A program made the position numbers and the translations under genes. From assembly GCF_900456975.1 (NCBI RefSeq), contig NZ_UGYM01000002.1, forward strand, positions 4,340,001 through 4,404,000: a stretch of DNA of 64,000 bases, in the 5' to 3' direction. Of this stretch, positions 59,777-64,000 are shown in pieces. Every line of letters begins with the position of its first letter. Positions within the stretch are counted from its first letter, which is position 1. The DNA is from Shewanella baltica. GTDB taxonomy: Bacteria; Pseudomonadota; Gammaproteobacteria; Enterobacterales; Shewanellaceae. Below the pieces are notes generated by a model that saw nothing but the letters and a program-made list of their open reading frames with translations, searched no databases and had not been told where the DNA came from.

Positions 59777-61867
59777 TTGAGTGCTAACGACTTGCAGCAA
59801 TTGGATCTTGTTCCGATCACCGACCTCAAAGGCGTCGCCAAAAAGGTCGCGGAGAAACTCGCAAAGCTCGGCATCACAACAGTACAAGATCTGCTGTTTC
59901 ACTTACCCCTGCGCTACGAAGACAGAACCCAAATCTATCCGATTGCCGCCCTCATGCCCGGCAGTTACGGCACCATAGAAGCTGAAATCCAATCGACGCA
60001 AATCATTCAAGGCCGCAAGCGTATGCTGGTCTGCAATGTGCGCGACGATACGGGCAGCTTGAGCCTGCGCTTTTTTAACTTCTCTATCGCCCAGCGTAAT
60101 GCCATGCAAAACGGTTTGATGATCCGCGCCTACGGTGAAGTGCGCCGTGGCGGCCATCAAGCTGAGATAGTGCATCCAGAATATAAAGTCGTGTATCCCG
60201 GTGAAGATGTTCATCTGAGTGATACCCTAACGCCGATTTATCCCACAACTGAGGGATTAAAACAGGCAAGTTGGCTCAAGCTGACCGAGCAAGCTTTGGT
60301 ATTACTGGAAGATGGCGGCTTAACTGAGCTGCTGCCACCGCAGTTGCAACCAAACAACATCAGCCTTAAACAAGCGTTGCAAACGCTGCATCGACCTCCT
60401 GCGGGGATCTCACAGTTTGATTTAGAGTTAGGCCAACACCCAGCCCAGCAGCGACTCGTGCAGGAAGAATTACTCGCCCATAATCTCAGCATGTTACGCC
60501 TAAGACAGCGCAGTAATTTAGACGCTGCCGTCACCATGCAGGCCACGGGGCAGTTGCTCAATCCCTTCCTTGCCGCTTTGCCTTTTAAGCCCACAGGCGC
60601 CCAGCAAAGAGTGGTGGCCGATATAGGCAAAGATTTAGAACAACCGCACCCTATGATGCGCTTAGTGCAAGGGGATGTAGGTTCAGGTAAAACCTTAGTC
60701 GCGGCGATGGCAGCTCTTCAAGCGATTGAAAACGGCTATCAAGTTGCCATGATGGCACCGACTGAACTATTGGCCGAGCAACATGCAACTAACTTTGCCG
60801 CTTGGTTTGAGCCACTCGGACTTAAGGTCGGTTGGCTGGCGGGTAAACTCAAAGGTAAGGTCAGAGCGCAATCCCTTGCGGATATTGAATCCGGCGCCGC
60901 CCAGATGGTGATTGGTACCCATGCCATCTTCCAACAGCATGTGGTCTTTAACAAACTTGCGTTAATTATCATAGATGAGCAGCACAGATTCGGCGTACAC
61001 CAACGCTTAGGTCTGCGGGAAAAAGGCGTGAGCCAAGGTTTCCACCCGCATCAATTGATCATGACGGCAACGCCGATCCCGCGCACGCTAGCGATGACAG
61101 CCTATGCGGATCTCGACACATCAATTATCGATGAACTGCCGCCGGGACGGACACCCGTGACCACAGTGGCGATTGCCGATTCTCGCCGCAACGAAGTGCT
61201 TGAACGGGTGCGTAACGCCGTCATCACAGATAAACGTCAGGCCTATTGGGTGTGCACTCTGATTGAAGAATCCGAAGTGCTCGAATGCCAAGCCGCCGAA
61301 GACACCGCCGAAGAACTGCGTCTCGCCCTGCCCGAGCTCAATATCGGTCTCGTGCATGGCAGATTGAAGAGTGCCGAAAAACAGCAAATTATGGCCGATT
61401 TTAAGGCGGGCATAATTCATTTACTGGTGGCGACAACCGTGATTGAAGTAGGCGTTGATGTGCCTAATTCCAGCCTGATGATCATTGAAAACCCTGAACG
61501 TTTAGGTTTGGCACAACTACACCAACTGCGCGGACGAGTCGGTCGAGGCGCCATCGCAAGCCATTGTGTGTTACTCTACAAGGCGCCACTGAGCCATACC
61601 GCCACCCAAAGACTGAGTGTACTCAGGCAAAGTAATGACGGTTTCATCATAGCGCAGAAAGATTTAGAAATTCGTGGCCCAGGTGAAGTGCTTGGCACTA
61701 AGCAAACGGGACTGGCCGAGCTGAAAATTGCCGATCTGGTGCGCGATCAAGCTTTGATCCCGCATATTCAAAAACTGGCAAATCATGTGATGGCGCAGGC
61801 CCCCGAAAAAGTCGATGCGATTATCTTACGTTGGCTCGGGCACAAGCAGCACTATGTGCAGGCTTAG
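59777..61867 (+). CDS. recG: RecG, ATP-dependent branched-DNA helicase
   Basis: 696 aa. An N-terminal wedge (OB-fold) domain for fork binding is followed by superfamily 2 motors: Walker A LVQGDVGSGKTLVA, DEQHRFGVHQR, MTATPIPRTLA and motif VI QLRGRVGRG. RecG reverses stalled replication forks. Start appears to be TTG at 59777, with no strong ribosome site; TTG 59792 is an alternative. In E. coli recG also follows the spoT operon. Confidence 0.95.
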   Translation: MSANDLQQLDLVPITDLKGVAKKVAEKLAKLGITTVQDLLFHLPLRYEDRTQIYPIAALMPGSYGTIEAEIQSTQIIQGRKRMLVCNVRDDTGSLSLRFFNFSIAQRNAMQNGLMIRAYGEVRRGGHQAEIVHPEYKVVYPGEDVHLSDTLTPIYPTTEGLKQASWLKLTEQALVLLEDGGLTELLPPQLQPNNISLKQALQTLHRPPAGISQFDLELGQHPAQQRLVQEELLAHNLSMLRLRQRSNLDAAVTMQATGQLLNPFLAALPFKPTGAQQRVVADIGKDLEQPHPMMRLVQGDVGSGKTLVAAMAALQAIENGYQVAMMAPTELLAEQHATNFAAWFEPLGLKVGWLAGKLKGKVRAQSLADIESGAAQMVIGTHAIFQQHVVFNKLALIIIDEQHRFGVHQRLGLREKGVSQGFHPHQLIMTATPIPRTLAMTAYADLDTSIIDELPPGRTPVTTVAIADSRRNEVLERVRNAVITDKRQAYWVCTLIEESEVLECQAAEDTAEELRLALPELNIGLVHGRLKSAEKQQIMADFKAGIIHLLVATTVIEVGVDVPNSSLMIIENPERLGLAQLHQLRGRVGRGAIASHCVLLYKAPLSHTATQRLSVLRQSNDGFIIAQKDLEIRGPGEVLGTKQTGLAELKIADLVRDQALIPHIQKLANHVMAQAPEKVDAIILRWLGHKQHYVQA

Positions 61868-62065
61868 GCAGTAAAGGGTAAAGGCCGAGGAGTGACATCT
61901 GCCTCGATACTCAAAATAAATTGTTTATGTTCAGCTAAGCGCTATAGACAAGCGCATGGAAACTTGCAAAATGAACCAGCGGTATTCCAATAGTCCGCTC
62001 TTGCACTTTAATGTTAGCTGCATGTATTCACCAAGTTACCTTGACACTCAAGCGAAGGATGTAAA

Positions 62066-62962
62066 ATGCAAGTTAATCAAGATGATAGAATAACACCTCA
62101 AGAGACTTCTTCTAGCAGTAATCGCTTTGCGCTTTTTGCGATAGTGCTCGTCGTGCTACTTTCTGCCGGAGGATATTATTACTACAGCGGTGACTCAGAT
62201 TCACCTAAACTCATCCCTAACGCGCCAATTGTATTGCCTGAAACACCGCCATCTAAGCCAATGACGCTCGAAAGTGCGCCAGAGCCAGAAACCACTGAGA
62301 CGACGCCTGCTGTTACAGAAACAAACACCAACAGCACAGAAACCCCTGCGGTAACTGAGCCGGAAGTTATTGCTGAACCTGTACCCGCGCTGGCTGAAAG
62401 TGATGCATTCGTACAACAAAAAGCCCTCGCCATTATCGATAACAATGTGCTGGGTTCTGCATTAGTGCAGCAAGATCTCGCGCGCCAATTTGTGGTGTTT
62501 GTCGATAACTTAGCTCAGGGCGAATTGACCCGTAAAGTGAGTCCACTCAAAGGCCCAGAGAAGCATTTCTCGGTTTCTGAAATCACCAACAAAGTGTATT
62601 TAAATCCTGAGGGTTTCCACAGATACGATGCCTATGTTGACTCGATTGCCAAAATGGACGAACAGACGTTAATGGTCACCTATAAGCAAATGACGCCTAT
62701 GCTAGAGGAAGCCTTTACCGAACTCGGCTACAGCAACGCTAAATTCAACGACAGAATGCTGCAAGCGATTAAAATACTGCTCGCGGCGCCTATCATTGAA
62801 GATCCGATTGAGCTGAGCTCTATTAGCGTTAACTATCAATTTGTTGACCCTAACTTAGAGGCACTACCTAGCGCGCAAAAACTGCTGATCCGTATGGGTC
62901 CAGAAAATACCCGCAAGCTAAAAGTCGCTCTACGCAAACTCGAGAACCAACTGGCGCAGTAA
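62066..62962 (+). CDS. DUF3014 membrane-anchored protein
   Basis: 298 aa. A short cytoplasmic start, one membrane segment at about residues 23-42 (FALFAIVLVVLLSAGGYYYY), a Pro/Thr/Glu-rich linker (about 50-120) and a conserved periplasmic helical domain. That domain contains QQDLARQFVVFVDNLAQG and FHRYDAYVDSIAKMD, typical of DUF3014. Function unknown. Monocistronic. Confidence 0.85.
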   Translation: MQVNQDDRITPQETSSSSNRFALFAIVLVVLLSAGGYYYYSGDSDSPKLIPNAPIVLPETPPSKPMTLESAPEPETTETTPAVTETNTNSTETPAVTEPEVIAEPVPALAESDAFVQQKALAIIDNNVLGSALVQQDLARQFVVFVDNLAQGELTRKVSPLKGPEKHFSVSEITNKVYLNPEGFHRYDAYVDSIAKMDEQTLMVTYKQMTPMLEEAFTELGYSNAKFNDRMLQAIKILLAAPIIEDPIELSSISVNYQFVDPNLEALPSAQKLLIRMGPENTRKLKVALRKLENQLAQ

Positions 62963-62982
62963 AACCTTGCCGTGGTTAAGAC

Positions 62983-63008
62983 AAAAGGCGCTCAGTGCGC
63001 CTTTTTTC
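62983..63008 (+). terminator. Terminator after the DUF3014 gene
   Basis: AAAAGGCGC-TCAGT-GCGCCTTTTTT; perfect stem and T-run. Confidence 0.88.
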
Positions 63009-63317
63009 ATTTTGAGCGCAAATCGCTTGGATAAAAAAGCCTATCGAATGAGACTGCTATTGCGATATTTGTTACAGAAATTCGATCTAACCGCTGAAAA
63101 TTACAGCACTTGATCCCATTACGTTAACCCACATAATGCAAATGGCTTCATAAAAACGCGGGGCATAGTGTAGAATGGCCCCGCTGTAGAGGGCATTCCT
63201 AGCGTCATCGTCATTCATCAAACGCGTTTACACCTCACTATGGTATGACAATCCATCAATGTTCTAACTTAGTTAGGGATAACTAAGACAGCTTAAATTT
63301 AGTGTCGAGGCAAAGTA
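63009..63317 (+). promoter_or_regulatory. Upstream region of the ketosynthase-like gene
   Basis: No gene seen. Two inverted repeats stand out: GCGGGG/CCCCGC near 63158-63184 around a TAGAAT box, and a perfect CTTAGTTA-GGGA-TAACTAAG at 63268-63287, about 30 bases before the start codon. Either could be an operator for the gene that follows. Confidence 0.4.
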
Positions 63318-64000
63318 GTGCAACTAACATTCAGCATTCTCTCTTGGGGCGCTTGGGCCCCCCAATATCAGCACCCGCAAAGTTGGCAAACTTGGTGCAA
63401 AAATTCGGCTGAATTAAATCTCGACACACTACAGTCTGATACCATAGCTCCCGCACTCAAACACGTTCCCGCCATGCAACGCCGCCGCTTTAGTCGCTTA
63501 ACTAAGATGATGCTAGAGGTGAGCTTTCAGTGCGATATGCCGGCAAACTGCCGCTCTATTTTTGCCTCGCGCCACGGTGAGTTGCAGCGCACTATCGGAC
63601 TGCTCGAAGACATTATCGCCAAACAGCCCTTATCGCCCTTAGGGTTTAGTCAGTCGGTGCACAACACCGCCAGCGGCATTTTTGGCATAGTGGCGGCCAA
63701 TACCGCGCCGTCGACCTCAGTTGCCGCAGGTACCGAAACCCTATCACAAGCTATGGTTGAAGCCTTCGCCCAGTTACACCAGTCGCCAGAGCCCTTGCTG
63801 TTAGTCTTCGGTGATGATCCTGTGCCACCTGTGTACGACGAGTTTACCCAAGAATTTGAATTGCCTTTGGCCCTAGGTCTACAGCTCGCGCCCTTCGATG
63901 CGCCCGCTTCGGTCAAGCTCACAGTGAGCCGCATCTCAGAGTCGACAGCATTAAATCCTTTGACCTATGGCGCCTTGCTCCACGCACTCGCGACAGCGCA
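63318..64000 (+). CDS. Beta-ketoacyl synthase chain-length-factor-like protein (5' part)
   Basis: At least 227 codons, open to the window edge. GTG 63318 is preceded by GAGG. The protein resembles the ketoacyl-synthase N-terminal domain family (PF13723): SVHNTASGIFGIVAANTAPS and SVAAGTETLSQAMVEA correspond to the thiolase-fold core. No cysteine is present where active synthases have theirs, as in chain-length factors. In Shewanella and other gammaproteobacteria such a gene opens aryl-polyene-type clusters; the downstream genes are outside the window, so that is inference. Confidence 0.8.
   Translation, partial: MQLTFSILSWGAWAPQYQHPQSWQTWCKNSAELNLDTLQSDTIAPALKHVPAMQRRRFSRLTKMMLEVSFQCDMPANCRSIFASRHGELQRTIGLLEDIIAKQPLSPLGFSQSVHNTASGIFGIVAANTAPSTSVAAGTETLSQAMVEAFAQLHQSPEPLLLVFGDDPVPPVYDEFTQEFELPLALGLQLAPFDAPASVKLTVSRISESTALNPLTYGALLHALATA

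Overview
The window is chromosomal DNA of a gammaproteobacterium and almost certainly of a Shewanella. The evidence is recall-based, as no search was run: protein sequences and gene order match what I know of that genus, including a Fic protein closely resembling the crystallised SoFic of S. oneidensis, a FadL-type porin, DUF3014 and RidA downstream of spoT. Most of the window is conserved core genome with compact operons.

Layout. (1) 1-5.9 kb, minus strand: the start of the division and cell wall (dcw) cluster, mraZ-rsmH-ftsL-ftsI-murE-murF, with a recognisable MraZ operator. (2) 6.5-10.1 kb: a small orphan gene, glycerol kinase and a FadL-like porin. (3) 10.5-15.6 kb: the leuABCD operon, preceded by a leuL leader peptide and attenuator that are easy to miss. 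(4) 15.8-23.5 kb: a TPR protein with a ruined GGDEF domain, recQ, yigI, rarD, a membrane protein and argA with an ARG box. (5) 23.7-33.5 kb: the conserved block rpmG-rpmB-radC / coaBC-dut-slmA / S9 peptidase / folE / pyrE-rph / yicC. (6) 33.5-50.1 kb: an accessory segment between yicC and gmk, the place where E. coli carries dinD and ligB. It holds a decayed hipBA locus, an unknown 377-aa protein, an XPF-type nuclease, yjjG, a LysR regulator, a PLD nuclease-helicase-DUF3427 protein, Fic, a sulfotransferase-like protein, an MFS transporter, a sugar kinase/nucleotidyltransferase pair and a membrane protein. (7) 50.3-53.9 kb: gmk-rpoZ-spoT-ridA. (8) 54-63 kb: an acyl-CoA ligase, a Ca/Na antiporter, an exported TPR protein, a broken two-component system, recG and DUF3014. 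(9) From 63.3 kb: the first gene of what looks like an aryl-polyene-type ketosynthase cluster, cut by the window end.

Most notable observations. Upstream of fic is an array of six 10-bp sites at exactly 17-bp spacing and in alternating orientation, equal to three 34-bp tandem repeats. It carries a candidate promoter and abuts the fic ribosome binding site. Because the Fic protein ends in a winged-helix domain, autoregulation is an attractive hypothesis. A family of 200-330 bp nonautonomous repeats is present in three copies, two of them inverted around an 11-kb segment. A DesK/DesR-type two-component system has a nonsense codon in the kinase just after the phosphoacceptor histidine and an apparent six-residue gap in the regulator's DNA-binding helix-turn-helix. 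No tRNA, rRNA, CRISPR array, prophage or intact insertion sequence was seen.
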